From contig JBFIHA010000004.1 in NCBI GenBank assembly GCA_041602035.1, positions 62,001 through 126,000 of the forward strand: 64,000 bases of DNA, written 5' to 3'. Position numbers and translations under genes: made by a program. The notes under the pieces were generated by a model. That model saw nothing but the letters and a program-made list of their open reading frames with translations, was not told where the DNA came from and searched no databases. Positions 18,501-26,216 of the stretch are shown here, one piece after another. Origin of the DNA: JAOTVV01 sp041602035 (GTDB lineage: Bacteria; Gemmatimonadota; Gemmatimonadetes; Gemmatimonadales; GWC2-71-9). Position 1 is the first letter of the stretch; each line of letters starts with the position of its first letter.

Positions 18501-18829
18501 CGCTCCAGGGTGCCATCCTGGACCAGCGCCATCGCCACGTTCAGTGCCGTCTGCCCACCCATCGTCGGGAGGAGGGCGTCCGGACGTTCCTGCTCGATCA
18601 CCTTGGCCACCCACTCGGGCGTCACGGGCTCGACATAGGTCCGATCGGCGAGCTCCGGATCGGTCATGATCGTCGCAGGATTGGAGTTCACCAGAATGAC
18701 CCGGTATCCCTCCTCTTTCAGCGCCTTCACGGCCTGGGTTCCCGAGTAATCGAACTCGGCCGCTTGGCCGATCACGATGGGCCCGGACCCGATCAGCAAG
18801 ATGCTTTCGAGGTCAGTGCGCTTGGGCAT
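15533..18829 (-). CDS. carB: Carbamoyl-phosphate synthase large subunit
   Basis: Makes carbamoyl phosphate from ammonia, bicarbonate and two ATP for pyrimidines and arginine. The 1098-residue protein has both ATP-grasp halves (first with SFTLGGTGGGVAYN and MNPRVSRSSALASKATG; second with SYVLGGRAMEIV and VNPRASRTLPFVSKATG), the oligomerisation region between them, and a C-terminal methylglyoxal-synthase-like allosteric domain. The small subunit carA is not in the window. Its start overlaps the rmd stop by 17 bases, so it is cotranscribed with the GDP-rhamnose genes rather than with pyrD/pyrF at 24-26 kb. Confidence 0.98.
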   Translation of the reverse strand: MPKRTDLESILLIGSGPIVIGQAAEFDYSGTQAVKALKEEGYRVILVNSNPATIMTDPELADRTYVEPVTPEWVAKVIEQERPDALLPTMGGQTALNVAMALVQDGTLERFGVELIGADERAIRIAEDRREFGAAMQRIGLAVPTGAVVSSKDEALRCIEDVGYPAIIRPSFTLGGTGGGVAYNVEEYEDLIKRALDLSPVQSALVERSVLGWKEFELEVMRDHRDNVVIVCSIENMDPMGVHTGDSITVAPAMTLTDREYQVMRDAAIAIIREVGVDAGGCNIQFALDPRTGEMLTIEMNPRVSRSSALASKATGFPIARIGTKLAVGYTLDELPNDITKTTPASFEPVLDYVVAKFPRFAFEKFPTADFRLTTQMKSVGESMAIGRTFKEAFQKGLRSLEIDRPGWVIGATLSDDRLESDDPDEIRVALRTPTPERIFQIKRAMLAGIPVDTIAELTGIDPWFLSQLEELLDAERRFAAAPDIDPPLMREMKRLGFSDRQLGDARGVSEHQIRERRWALAIHPGYKVVDTCAGEFPSATPYYYSSYEEENESVPLGSDGVVILGSGPNRIGQGVEFDYCCVRAGLSFRELGHRTIMINSNPETVSTDFDISDKLYFEPLTLEDVLEIVRLEQPKGVVVQLGGQTPLKLAKGLEAAAIPILGTSPEAIDLAEDRRRFDALARTLGVTQPPNGTVVNLEEAIAVANEVGYPVLVRPSYVLGGRAMEIVYDEQALRNYFAKAARASPQHPVLIDRFLEDAFEADVDAIADGEHCVIGGVMQHIEDAGVHSGDSACVLPPYLLAEPAIDAMRAHTKAFAKALGVVGVINVQFAVKDGVVYVLEVNPRASRTLPFVSKATGAPLAKLAAGVMSGKRLQELGLTDEPAIPYVAVKEAVFPFSKLPNVDVILGPEMRSTGEVMGVADSFGMAFAKAQTAVGDALPLEGTVFVTVNDYDKPTVLPIVRRFHEMGFKIVATEGTARYLRLRGVPSERILKIHEGRPNPVDLVVSGAVQLLVNTPLGKLTQRDDYLIRRAAIHHRVPYITTMSAASAACDAVLALKSRDGSVRCLQEWYQLAHSLLRDGPHARTARSTAADVTSRG

Positions 18830-19763
18830 TCACGACCTCGGTCAACGTGTCCTGCAGTGAGATAGTCGGCGCCCACCCTGTGAGCGCCGCGAGCTTGCTC
18901 GCGTCGCCAACGAGATGCGGGATATCGGCGGGCCGCACGAGGTCGGGGTCGGCCGTCGGCTCCGCCTCGACACCGACGATGGCGGCCAGGCGGAGAAACA
19001 GGTCCTTGAGCGACAGGGGCTCCCCACCACCGACATTGTAGACCTGACCGGGCACCCCGTGGCGCAGCAGGTCGACGTACGCAGACACCACATCCGCGAC
19101 GTGCATGAACTCTCGTACGGGGGTCAGGTTCCCGACCTTCACGGCCCGCGACCCGTCACGCTTGGCCGCAATGAGTCGACGCGCGAATGCCGGCACCACG
19201 AATCGGTCGTCCTGGCCCTTGCCAGTGTGCGGGAAGCTCCGGCTGATCACGACCCGCAGATCGGTACGGCGGTGCACCTCGAGCGCGGCGTTCTCTGCCC
19301 CGAGCTTGGACGCCGCGTACGGCGAGCATGGGGCAACCGGATCCTCTTCGGTCCTTGGCTGCCCAACGCCAGCACCGTACACCTCCGCCGTGGACGCGAC
19401 CACCATGACCGCATCCTCGCCATTTGCGGTCTTCCGGCGACCGAGTTCTTCGGCGAGCCGGGCGGTGCCGAGGGCATTGACCTCCCAGGCTCCGCTCGGA
19501 TCCTGACGCGCATCGCCTCCTGACGCCACGGCCGCGAGATGCACGACAGCGTCGAATCCGATGGAGAGGATGCCACGCACGGAGGCACCGTCAAGCAGTT
19601 CGAACGGGACCGTGTGGACCTTGTGGTCCCACGGGGGTGGCGTCCCCACCCACAGCGGTCGATCCGGGCGAACCGCCGCGACGACCTCGTGGCCGTCCTT
19701 GCGGAGGCGACGCACCAGCCATGTACCAGCGAACCCGTCGGCACCGGTGACGAGGATCCTCAC
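18813..19763 (-). CDS. rmd: GDP-4-keto-6-deoxymannose reductase (RMD-like) NAD-dependent epimerase
   Basis: Extended SDR of 316 residues: Rossmann motif GADGFAGTWL at 7-16, triad in ASTAEVYG and YAASKLGAE, and a C-terminal substrate region REFMHVADVVSAYVDLL. It is coupled by a 4-base overlap to the upstream GDP-mannose 4,6-dehydratase gene, so the pair most likely makes GDP-D-rhamnose (or a related 6-deoxyhexose). GDP-fucose synthase is an alternative but lacks support; the sequence is closer to the RMD group by eye. Confidence 0.8.
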   Translation of the reverse strand: MRILVTGADGFAGTWLVRRLRKDGHEVVAAVRPDRPLWVGTPPPWDHKVHTVPFELLDGASVRGILSIGFDAVVHLAAVASGGDARQDPSGAWEVNALGTARLAEELGRRKTANGEDAVMVVASTAEVYGAGVGQPRTEEDPVAPCSPYAASKLGAENAALEVHRRTDLRVVISRSFPHTGKGQDDRFVVPAFARRLIAAKRDGSRAVKVGNLTPVREFMHVADVVSAYVDLLRHGVPGQVYNVGGGEPLSLKDLFLRLAAIVGVEAEPTADPDLVRPADIPHLVGDASKLAALTGWAPTISLQDTLTEVVNAQAH

Positions 19764-20725
19764 CGGCTTGCCCCGAGCTTCGCGAGGTCGGCATCGACCA
19801 TCATCCGAACCAATTCCTCAAACGACACTGTCGGTATCCAGCCGAGCGCCCTCTTGGCTTTGCTGTTGTCGGCGAGCAGGTGCTCCACCTCCGCCGGCCG
19901 CACTAACGCTGGATCGACTTTCACGAAGTCCTGCCAGTCCAGTCCCGCGTGATCAAAGGCAACTTCCACGAGATCACGGACAGAGTGCATCACCCCCGTC
20001 CCCACCACATAGTCATCCGGTTCGGACTGCTGCAGCATGCGCCACATGGCGTCCACGTAGTCGCCGGCGTAGCCCCAATCACGCCGAGCGTCCAGATTAC
20101 CAAGCCTGAGTTCCTTGGCCAGCCCCCGTTTGATGCGCGCCACGGCATGCGTCACCTTTCGTGTCACGAATTCGAGACCTCGACGTGGGGATTCATGGTT
20201 GAACAGGATGCCACTCACCGTGTACAGGTCGTATGACTCCCTGTAGTTGACGGTGATCCAATGGCCATAGACCTTGGCTACGCCATATGGGGAGCGCGGG
20301 TAGAACGGTGTTCGCTCGCTCTGAGGGCTTTCCTGCACCTTCCCGAACATTTCCGACGAGCTCGCCTGGTAGAAACGGGCCGCCGGATGGGCAAGGCGGA
20401 TCGCCTCTAAGATGCGCGTCACGCCGAGGGCCGTGAACTCCCCCGTGAGCACAGGTTGACTCCAACTCGTTGGCACGAAGCTCTGCGCCGCCAGGTTGTA
20501 GATCTCATCGGGTTTGACGTCTCGGATCACCGAGGTGAGCGAGTGTTGGTCGAGCAGGTCCGCGGGAACGACACGGAGCCGCTCCAGGAGATGGCCGATC
20601 CGCTCGTAGGAGTCGTGCGACGTCCGACGGACAATGCCGATCACGTCGTACCCCTTGTCGAGGAGGAACTCGGCCAAGTAGGAGCCATCCTGGCCGGTGA
20701 CTCCCGTAATGAGCGCGGTCGGCAT
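19760..20725 (-). CDS. gmd: GDP-mannose 4,6-dehydratase
   Basis: Converts GDP-mannose to GDP-4-keto-6-deoxymannose using bound NADP. The 321-residue protein has GVTGQDGSYLAEFLL at 8-22, the RRTSHDSYERIGHL segment typical of Gmd (shortened), NLAAQSFVPTSW, SSSEMFGKVQESPQSE, and YGVAKVYGHW with catalytic Tyr and Lys. NHESPRRGLEFVTRKVT is the Gmd hallmark. It is the first gene of the gmd-rmd-carB-murB run and faces rpmB across a 126-base gap. Confidence 0.95.
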   Translation of the reverse strand: MPTALITGVTGQDGSYLAEFLLDKGYDVIGIVRRTSHDSYERIGHLLERLRVVPADLLDQHSLTSVIRDVKPDEIYNLAAQSFVPTSWSQPVLTGEFTALGVTRILEAIRLAHPAARFYQASSSEMFGKVQESPQSERTPFYPRSPYGVAKVYGHWITVNYRESYDLYTVSGILFNHESPRRGLEFVTRKVTHAVARIKRGLAKELRLGNLDARRDWGYAGDYVDAMWRMLQQSEPDDYVVGTGVMHSVRDLVEVAFDHAGLDWQDFVKVDPALVRPAEVEHLLADNSKAKRALGWIPTVSFEELVRMMVDADLAKLGASR

Positions 20726-20773
20726 CTACACCTGCCCTTGATAGGAGGGTCGGGCTGGACGGTCGGCGACGAG

Positions 20774-20802
20774 TTGTACCGAGCGGATACAGGGATTAAA
20801 TT
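20774..20802 (+). promoter_or_regulatory. Sigma-70-type promoter for rpmB
   Basis: TTGTAC at 20774-20779 and TAAATT at 20797-20802 are separated by 17 bases. The predicted start is near 20809, giving a leader of about 43 bases with an AAGGCGA stretch before the rpmB ATG at 20852. The site sits alone in the gap between divergent gmd and rpmB. Confidence 0.6.
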
Positions 20803-20851
20803 GCATGGTTACCCAAAGTACGAACAGCACAACGGTTCAAGGCGATCTCTC

Positions 20852-21070
20852 ATGGCACGCATCTGCGACGTCTGTGGCAAGGGACCGACATTCGGTCACA
20901 ACGTGAGCCACGCGAACAACAAAACCAACCGTCGCTGGTACCCCAACCTCCAGCGGGTACGGGCACTCGTCAACGGCGAGGTGAAGCGGCTCCGGGTCTG
21001 TGCCCAGTGCATCAAGTCGAACAAAGTGACCAAGGCTCCGAGACGTCCCGCATCGATTCCGACGTCGTAA
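20852..21070 (+). CDS. rpmB: 50S ribosomal protein L28
   Basis: Structural protein of the large ribosomal subunit; 72 residues. It has MARICDVCGKGP at the start, HANNKTNRRWYPNLQ in the centre and CAQCIKSNK near the end. The two CxxC pairs mark it as the zinc-binding (C+) form. The start ATG at 20852 is the conserved one; longer frames upstream have no support. It is a monocistronic gene, transcribed against the rplQ operon and ending at a shared hairpin. Confidence 0.97.
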   Translation: MARICDVCGKGPTFGHNVSHANNKTNRRWYPNLQRVRALVNGEVKRLRVCAQCIKSNKVTKAPRRPASIPTS

Positions 21071-21101
21071 CGTCCTTCCTGCAACCGGCGAGCCAACAAA
21101 A

Positions 21102-21123
21102 ACGGGGACCTGTGGGTCCCCGT
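21102..21123. terminator. Bidirectional hairpin terminator between rpmB and rplQ
   Basis: ACGGGGACC (21102-21110) pairs perfectly with GGTCCCCGT (21115-21123) around a TGTG loop. An A-run (CAAAAA) lies on the left and GTATTT on the right, so the hairpin can end transcription of rpmB on the plus strand and of the rplQ operon on the minus strand. Confidence 0.8.
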
Positions 21124-21146
21124 CGTATTTCGTGGTCAGCACCTCG

Positions 21147-21503
21147 TCACTCGCTCAGCAGCTCGATCCTCGCCAACTCCGCGCCGTCCCCCCGGCGGTG
21201 GCCCAGCTTGAGAATCCTGGTGTAGCCGCCGGGCCGGCTCGCAAACCGCGGCCCAATCTCCTGAAACAGACGCCCCGAGACACTACGGTCGCGTATGTGC
21301 CGCTCCACCTGCCTCCTGGCGTGGAGATCACCACGCCGGGCCAGGGTAATGAGCCGCTCCGCGAACGGCCGAAGCTCCTTCGCCTTGGCTGTCGTGGTCA
21401 CCACCTGCTCGTGCCTGAACAACGACGAGGCCATGTTGCGAAGCAGGGCCCGCCGGTGGGCGACCGTCCGACCGAGCTGGCGTCCCTTGTGCTGATGCCG
21501 CAT
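21147..21503 (-). CDS. rplQ: 50S ribosomal protein L17
   Basis: Large-subunit protein, 118 residues, starting at MRHQHKGRQLGR (21503), with the family stretches HRRALLRNMASSLFRHEQVVTT and RPGGYTRILKLGHRRGDGAELARIEL. Last gene of the rpmJ-rpsM-rpsK-rpsD-rpoA-rplQ operon, as in most bacteria. A longer frame reaching 21581 would overlap rpoA and is rejected. Confidence 0.97.
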   Translation of the reverse strand: MRHQHKGRQLGRTVAHRRALLRNMASSLFRHEQVVTTTAKAKELRPFAERLITLARRGDLHARRQVERHIRDRSVSGRLFQEIGPRFASRPGGYTRILKLGHRRGDGAELARIELLSE

Positions 21504-21507
21504 CGGA

Positions 21508-22581
21508 TCAGCCCTCCACCGGCTCCTGGCCGACCGGCTCGACGTCACCGCCGATGGCCGCTGGTACGGAGCCTTCGTCAACCACGATCAGCTCGCCGTT
21601 CCGCTCCTCGAACTGCATGCCGAAATTCAGGCCCTCGCGCCTGAGCATCTCGGCGATCTCGCCGAGGGCTTTCTCACCGACGTTCTTGACCTTCAGCAGG
21701 TCGTCCTCGGTGTAGGTCACCAGGTCGCCCAGGGTGCTGATGCTCGAGTTCTTGAGCGAGTTGATCGAACGCACGGACAGGCCACAGTCATCGATGGGCT
21801 TCGCAAGCTGCTCGCGGAGCGACGTGCCACCCTCTCCGGCAGCCCGGACGTCCACATTGGGGGCCGTCGGAACCTCGCCAAAATCGATGAAGTGTCGGAA
21901 ATGCTCCTGCAACAGCGCGGCGGCGTACGCGACGGAGTCCTCGGGCGCGATCGCGCCGTTGGTCTCCACGGCCAGCGTCAGACTGTCGAAGTCCGTCCGC
22001 TGGCCGACACGGGTCTCGTGCACCGTGAAGTTCGCCCGACGCACGGGGTTGTAGAGCGCATCGATGCGCACCAGATCCACGGGCAGCGAGCGGTCCACTT
22101 CGTGTTGAGCAGCTTCGACGTATCCTCGCCCTTTGCGCACGTACAACTCGCCGGTCACCTCGCGATCCTCCTGGAGCGTGAACAGCACGTGATCCGGATA
22201 CACCAGCTCGACCGCCGGGTGCGGCTGGATGCTGCGCGCTGTGACCGGGCCGGCCTTCGAGGCCTTGAGCTGCAGAATAGCCTCGGTATGGTCGCCCTGC
22301 ATCACCAACGTCAGCGTCTTGAGCCGCTGGATGATTTGGTGGATGTCCTCGACCACCGCTGGCACCGTCTGGTGCTCGTGAACCACGCCCTCGAGCCGAA
22401 ACGCCCACACGGCCGTTCCAGGAAGCGAGGAGAGCAACATGCGCCGCAACGCGTTGCCCAGCGTGTACCCGTACCCCCGCTCGAGCGGCTGGAGCCGGAA
22501 CTCCGCCGCGAACGGCATACCGTCCCGCTTGGTCATTTCGACGACGTGGGGACGCACCAATCCAGAGAGATCGACTGTCAT
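21508..22581 (-). CDS. rpoA: DNA-directed RNA polymerase subunit alpha
   Basis: Scaffold for RNA polymerase assembly and contact site for activators. The 357-residue protein has the N-terminal assembly domain (PLERGYGYTLGNALRRMLLSSLPG around 31-54) and the C-terminal helix-hairpin-helix domain (SVRSINSLKNSSISTLGDLV and VKNVGEKALGEIAEML). A roughly 40-residue acidic tail after the CTD makes it slightly longer than E. coli RpoA. It sits four bases from rplQ and three from rpsD. Confidence 0.98.
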   Translation of the reverse strand: MTVDLSGLVRPHVVEMTKRDGMPFAAEFRLQPLERGYGYTLGNALRRMLLSSLPGTAVWAFRLEGVVHEHQTVPAVVEDIHQIIQRLKTLTLVMQGDHTEAILQLKASKAGPVTARSIQPHPAVELVYPDHVLFTLQEDREVTGELYVRKGRGYVEAAQHEVDRSLPVDLVRIDALYNPVRRANFTVHETRVGQRTDFDSLTLAVETNGAIAPEDSVAYAAALLQEHFRHFIDFGEVPTAPNVDVRAAGEGGTSLREQLAKPIDDCGLSVRSINSLKNSSISTLGDLVTYTEDDLLKVKNVGEKALGEIAEMLRREGLNFGMQFEERNGELIVVDEGSVPAAIGGDVEPVGQEPVEG

Positions 22582-22584
22582 AGT

Positions 22585-23220
22585 CTACTTGGAATAGAGC
22601 TCAACGATCATCTGCTCCTGCGCGGTGACCGGAATCTGGTCCCGTGTCGGGAGCTCGAGCAATTTGCCGACGGCCTTATCGGCGTCGACGGAAAGCCACG
22701 TGACGGGCGCTGCACGGGACAGAGCCTCGATCGAGGCGCGTACCACGGTCAGGTCACGGCTCTTCGGCGCGACGCGGACTTCGTCATTCGGCCGCACCTG
22801 ATACGATGGGATGTTCACCGCGCGGCCGTTTACCTGGACGTGACGATGCCGCACCAACTGGCGGGCGGCCCGGCGGCTGGCCGCAAAACCCATGCGGTGC
22901 ACGATGCTGTCGAGGCGCGTCTCCAAGCGCACCAACAGGTTCTCACCTGTCACACCCGGAAGCGCGCGGACGCTCTCGAAGGTGCGCCGGAATTGCCCCT
23001 CGGTGAGACCGTAGAGCCGCTTCACCTTCTGCTTTTCCCGCAACTGACGCTGATATTCGGACGTCTTGCGCCGTCGACCCGCGGCCGGTCCATGCTGGCC
23101 GGGTGGATACGCCCGCCGTTCGATAGCGCACTTCTCGGTCAGGCACCGCGTGCCCTTGAGAAACAGCTTCGTGCCCTCGCGACGGCACAGCTTGCAGACG
23201 GGACCCGTGTAGCGTGCCAT
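22585..23220 (-). CDS. rpsD: 30S ribosomal protein S4
   Basis: Primary 16S rRNA-binding protein and assembly initiator, 211 residues. The N-terminus MARYTGPVCKLCRREG carries the CxxC...C zinc-binding version. The S4 RNA-binding domain is at about 99-160 (RLDSIVHRMGFAASRRAARQLVRHRHVQVNGR). In many bacteria S4 represses its operon; no pseudoknot was looked for here. Confidence 0.98.
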   Translation of the reverse strand: MARYTGPVCKLCRREGTKLFLKGTRCLTEKCAIERRAYPPGQHGPAAGRRRKTSEYQRQLREKQKVKRLYGLTEGQFRRTFESVRALPGVTGENLLVRLETRLDSIVHRMGFAASRRAARQLVRHRHVQVNGRAVNIPSYQVRPNDEVRVAPKSRDLTVVRASIEALSRAAPVTWLSVDADKAVGKLLELPTRDQIPVTAQEQMIVELYSK

Positions 23221-23223
23221 CGG

Positions 23224-23610
23224 TTACACCCGCCGCTTCTTGGGAGGCCGACACCCGTTATGCGGGATCGGCGTCACGTCGCGAATCGACTTCACCTCGA
23301 GACCCGCCGAGGCGAGCGCCTGGATCGCCGACTCGCGACCGGAGCCGGGACCCTGCACGCGCACATGGACCCGTCGGACGCCGAGGTTCAGCGCTTCGCG
23401 CGCGCACTGCTCGGCAGCCACGGTGGCGGCAAACGAGGTCGACTTTTTCGACCCTTTGAACCCAGACTTGCCGGCGGAACCCCAGACGATGGCGTTCCCC
23501 TTCATGTCCGTGATCGTGACAAGCGTGTTGTTGAACGTGGCGGTTATGTGGGCAACGCCCTCCGCCTCGACCGTCTTCTTCGATCGCTTAGTGCCGGGAG
23601 CCTGAGCCAT
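23224..23610 (-). CDS. rpsK: 30S ribosomal protein S11
   Basis: Forms the platform of the small subunit near the Shine-Dalgarno helix. The 128-residue sequence has AHITATFNNTLVTITDMKGN, GFKGSKKSTSFAAT and the conserved end RDVTPIPHNGCRPPKKRRV. It is three bases from rpsD and from rpsM in the same operon. Confidence 0.98.
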   Translation of the reverse strand: MAQAPGTKRSKKTVEAEGVAHITATFNNTLVTITDMKGNAIVWGSAGKSGFKGSKKSTSFAATVAAEQCAREALNLGVRRVHVRVQGPGSGRESAIQALASAGLEVKSIRDVTPIPHNGCRPPKKRRV

Positions 23611-23613
23611 ACC

Positions 23614-23994
23614 TTACTTCTTCGTCGCTTTCTTCTTGCCCGCGATCGCGCGCCGCGGGCCCTTTTTAGTGCGTGCGTTCGTGTGCGTCCGCTGCCCGCG
23701 AACCGGGAGACCGCGGCGGTGTCGCGTCCCACGGTAACTCCCGATGTCCATCAGGCGCTTGATGTTCATGGCCACTTCGGTGCGCAGGGCACCTTCGACC
23801 TTCACTTCTCGCTCGATCGCCTGGCGGAGCCGAGCCACCTCGGCGTCCGACAGGTCCCGGACCCGCGTTTCGGGGCTGACGGCGGTCGTGTCGAGCACCC
23901 GCCCAGCGGTCGCGCGACCGACACCATAGATGTAGGTCAACGCGACTCCGACCCGCTTCTCGCGCGGCAGGTCGACACCTGCGATGCGTGCCAT
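23614..23994 (-). CDS. rpsM: 30S ribosomal protein S13
   Basis: Small-subunit head protein that contacts the P-site tRNA. It has 126 residues and starts MARIAGVDLPREKRVGVALTYIYG. It contains GSYRGTRHRRGLPVRGQRTHTNARTKKGPRR and ends with a Lys-rich tail. It follows rpmJ by three bases. Confidence 0.98.
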   Translation of the reverse strand: MARIAGVDLPREKRVGVALTYIYGVGRATAGRVLDTTAVSPETRVRDLSDAEVARLRQAIEREVKVEGALRTEVAMNIKRLMDIGSYRGTRHRRGLPVRGQRTHTNARTKKGPRRAIAGKKKATKK

Positions 23995-23997
23995 GGC

Positions 23998-24114
23998 TTA
24001 CCCCTGCCGCTGCTTGTGCTTGGGATTGCGCTTGCAGATGACCCGCGTGACGCCACGTCGGCGGACCACCTTGCAGTGCTCGCAAATTGGCTTGACGCTT
24101 GAACGGACTTTCAA
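23998..24114 (-). CDS. rpmJ: 50S ribosomal protein L36 (TTG start)
   Basis: A 38-residue zinc-ribbon ribosomal protein. The sequence (M)KVRSSVKPICEHC continues to RVICKRNPKHKQRQG, with the usual C-x2-C...C-x4-H ligands. The initiator is TTG at 24114, preceded by GGGGAG five bases upstream; no ATG or GTG is available in frame. First gene of the S13-S11-S4-alpha-L17 operon. Confidence 0.95.
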   Translation of the reverse strand: MKVRSSVKPICEHCKVVRRRGVTRVICKRNPKHKQRQG

Positions 24115-24150
24115 GGCTGCTCCCCACGAAATCCAGGAATCGAGCCTTGG

Positions 24151-24179
24151 AATATAGAGAGGCGTTAATACCGATGCAA
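24151..24179 (-). promoter_or_regulatory. Sigma-70-type promoter of the rpmJ-rplQ operon
   Basis: Read on the minus strand: TTGCAT (24179-24174), a 17-base spacer and TATATT (24156-24151). The predicted start lies near 24144, about 30 bases before the rpmJ TTG. It is one of the best consensus matches in the window and shares its -10 with the tRNA-Leu promoter. Confidence 0.75.
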
Positions 24180-24186
24180 GCGGAGG

Positions 24187-24606
24187 TTAGGGGGTGACGC
24201 GGACCTCCCGCAGCCGCCACGTACCCTCCACCCGCCGGAAGCCCATGAGCACCCGCTCTCGCCGCTCCTCCGAGGTCCCACGGACGACGTACGACCGATC
24301 CAGCTCCGCATAGGCGTGGTCCTCGGCAAGCACCCGGAGTCTGACCAGGGTCAACTCGCGCTCCTGGGCCGAATGGAGGTACTTCTCGAGCACCCGGGCC
24401 GCCTGGCCAGGCTTCATGGATGCCGACTTGGCCGTCCCCGGGATATTGAGCCGCACCGTGTCGCTGGTGGCCAGGAGCGTGCCGACCTCATGGCCGAAGA
24501 ACGCGCCGCGGGCGCGCTCCACCGCCCGGTTGAGGTCGTCTTGCGCGGCCAGGGGCGGCCGGAGCACCGCGAGCAGGAGGCCAGCCGCGAGCAGGGCCCG
24601 TCTCAC
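24187..24606 (-). CDS. Small secreted protein, DUF4783/NTF2-like
   Basis: A 139-residue exported protein. GTG at 24606 follows a good GGAGGG ribosome site, and the signal peptide (RRALLAAGLLLAVLRPPLAAQ) ends near residue 21. The mature part (RARGAFFGHEVGTLLA; VRLNIPGTAKSASM; YLHSAQERELTLVRLRVL; RRERVLMGFRRVEGTWRLREV) has the layout of DUF4783/NTF2-like periplasmic proteins seen in Bacteroidetes. Function unknown. It follows pyrF; a longer frame to 24687 overlaps pyrF and is rejected. Confidence 0.75.
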   Translation of the reverse strand: MRRALLAAGLLLAVLRPPLAAQDDLNRAVERARGAFFGHEVGTLLATSDTVRLNIPGTAKSASMKPGQAARVLEKYLHSAQERELTLVRLRVLAEDHAYAELDRSYVVRGTSEERRERVLMGFRRVEGTWRLREVRVTP

Positions 24607-24640
24607 GGGTTCCCTCCGCTGGCGCGGCCGGTCCGGACGC

Positions 24641-25327
24641 TTAGGAAAGCTCTTGGCATATGACGTCATACACCGCTTGGGGATCAATGGCCCGCGTGAT
24701 CGGACGGCCCACCACGAGATGCGTCGCTCCTGCTCGGACGGCGGTGGCCGGATCGGCCGTTCGGCGCTGGTCGTCCGGGTCGGACCCGGCCGGCCGGATG
24801 CCGGGTGTCACGATCCAGACGTCCCTCCCAACCGCCGCGCGCCGCACGACGTCGATTTCCTGAGGAGAGGCCACCACCGCCCCGATGCCGCACTCGAGTG
24901 CCACCCCGGTGAGGCGGGCCACCTCGGCAGGCAGCCCGTCTCCGGCCGGGGGTCGTCCGAGCGAGCTCCAGTACCCCTCGGCGCCATGGGACGTGAGGAC
25001 CGAAACCGCGGCCAGCCGGAGGCTCCCGCTCGCCGCCACCGCCGCCTGAAGCATGTCCCGCCCCCCCAGCGCGTGGACGGTCGCCAGGTCCACCCCCAGC
25101 TCCCGCGCCCCTTCGACCGCCGCCGCCACCGTGTTCGGGATATCGTGCCACTTGAGGTCCAAGAACACCCGCAGGCCGCGCCCCTTGAGTCCCCGCACGA
25201 GGTCGGGACCGCCACGGAGAAAGAGTACCGGCCCGACTTTCACCCATCGCAACCCCGGCAGCCGGTCGAGCAGCCGTTCGGCCTCGTCCCGCCCCGGCAC
25301 GTCCAGGGCCAGGATCAGCTCAGCCAT
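24641..25327 (-). CDS. pyrF: Orotidine 5'-phosphate decarboxylase
   Basis: Last step of UMP synthesis, OMP to UMP. The 228-residue TIM barrel has ILALDVPGRDEAERLL at 5-20, the catalytic D-K-x-x-D motif in FLDLKWHDIPNTV, and the phosphate-gripping end TPGIRPAGSDPDDQRR and HLVVGRPITRA. It starts at the ATG at 25327, overlapping pyrD by eight bases, so the last two steps before UMP are coupled. Full length. Confidence 0.97.
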   Translation of the reverse strand: MAELILALDVPGRDEAERLLDRLPGLRWVKVGPVLFLRGGPDLVRGLKGRGLRVFLDLKWHDIPNTVAAAVEGARELGVDLATVHALGGRDMLQAAVAASGSLRLAAVSVLTSHGAEGYWSSLGRPPAGDGLPAEVARLTGVALECGIGAVVASPQEIDVVRRAAVGRDVWIVTPGIRPAGSDPDDQRRTADPATAVRAGATHLVVGRPITRAIDPQAVYDVICQELS

Positions 25328-26216
25328 GGAGCCGCAAGGCCGCCACCAGTCGCTCGGGGACCCGGGGATGCGCCAGGGCCGCGGTCCCCACGGCCACGAG
25401 CGACGCTCCCGCCAGGAGGTATTGCTCCACATCCTCGGCCTTGCGAATCCCTCCAGTTCCGATCACCGGTTTCCCCGTCCGCGCCTTCACCAGTCGGGTC
25501 GCCAGCACGCCAATGGGGAGAAGGGCCGGCCCGCTCACGCCGCCCCGGCCGTACCCGAGCCGGGGCTCGGCCGTATTCCCCCCAGACCTCGACATCCTGT
25601 ACAGCGTTCCGGGGAGCGTGTTCACGAGGGAAAACCCATCCGCCCCCGCCTCCGCGGCGACCGCCGCCGTCGACGCCAGATCGGACAAGGTCGGGGCTAG
25701 CTTGACAATGAGGGGCCTCTCGGTGACACCGCGACACCGGCGCACGAGGTCGCCAAGTACCGTGGGGTCGGCCCCAAACTCCTCACCGCCGCGTTCCGTG
25801 TTGGGACAGGACACGTTCAGCTCGAATCCCGTGATACCAGCCTGGACGTCGAGCCGCCGTACCACGGTCACATAATCCTCGACCGCCGAGCCCACCACGT
25901 TGACCAGCACTCGGGCCCGCCGCAGATGCGCCGCGAGCCACGGCAGTTCCACCTCGGCGACGTGGTCCAGGCCAGGATTCGCAAGACCAATGGCGTTGAG
26001 CATGCCGCCCCAGAACTCCGCCACGCGCGGCGGCGCGTTGCCCGATCGGGGTTCCGGACTCACCGCTTTGGTGATGAGCCCGCCAAGACGATCGAGATCG
26101 ACCACTCGGGCCAGTTCCCGCCCAAATCCGGCGGTGCCGGCAGCAAGCAGGATCGGGTTCTGGAACGTGGTACCGAAAATGTCGACGCTGTCGTGGTGGG
26201 CCGTTCTCGTCGTCAC
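25320..26216 (-). CDS. pyrD: Dihydroorotate dehydrogenase, class 1B-like catalytic subunit
   Basis: Oxidises dihydroorotate to orotate with FMN. The 298-residue protein has FQNPILLAAGTAGFG near the start, NAIGLANPGLDH, the catalytic cysteine in LNVSCPNTE, VKLAPTLSD, and the FMN phosphate site GTGGIRKAEDVEQYLLAGAS. Class 1B enzymes usually partner with the iron-sulfur subunit PyrK; none is encoded next to it, so its electron acceptor is unclear. It overlaps both neighbours. Confidence 0.95.
   Translation of the reverse strand: MTTRTAHHDSVDIFGTTFQNPILLAAGTAGFGRELARVVDLDRLGGLITKAVSPEPRSGNAPPRVAEFWGGMLNAIGLANPGLDHVAEVELPWLAAHLRRARVLVNVVGSAVEDYVTVVRRLDVQAGITGFELNVSCPNTERGGEEFGADPTVLGDLVRRCRGVTERPLIVKLAPTLSDLASTAAVAAEAGADGFSLVNTLPGTLYRMSRSGGNTAEPRLGYGRGGVSGPALLPIGVLATRLVKARTGKPVIGTGGIRKAEDVEQYLLAGASLVAVGTAALAHPRVPERLVAALRLHG

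Noticed and set aside
21892..24102. Plus-strand frame of 736 codons across the ribosomal operon
   Set aside because: Antisense of rpoA, rpsD, rpsK and rpsM; not a gene.
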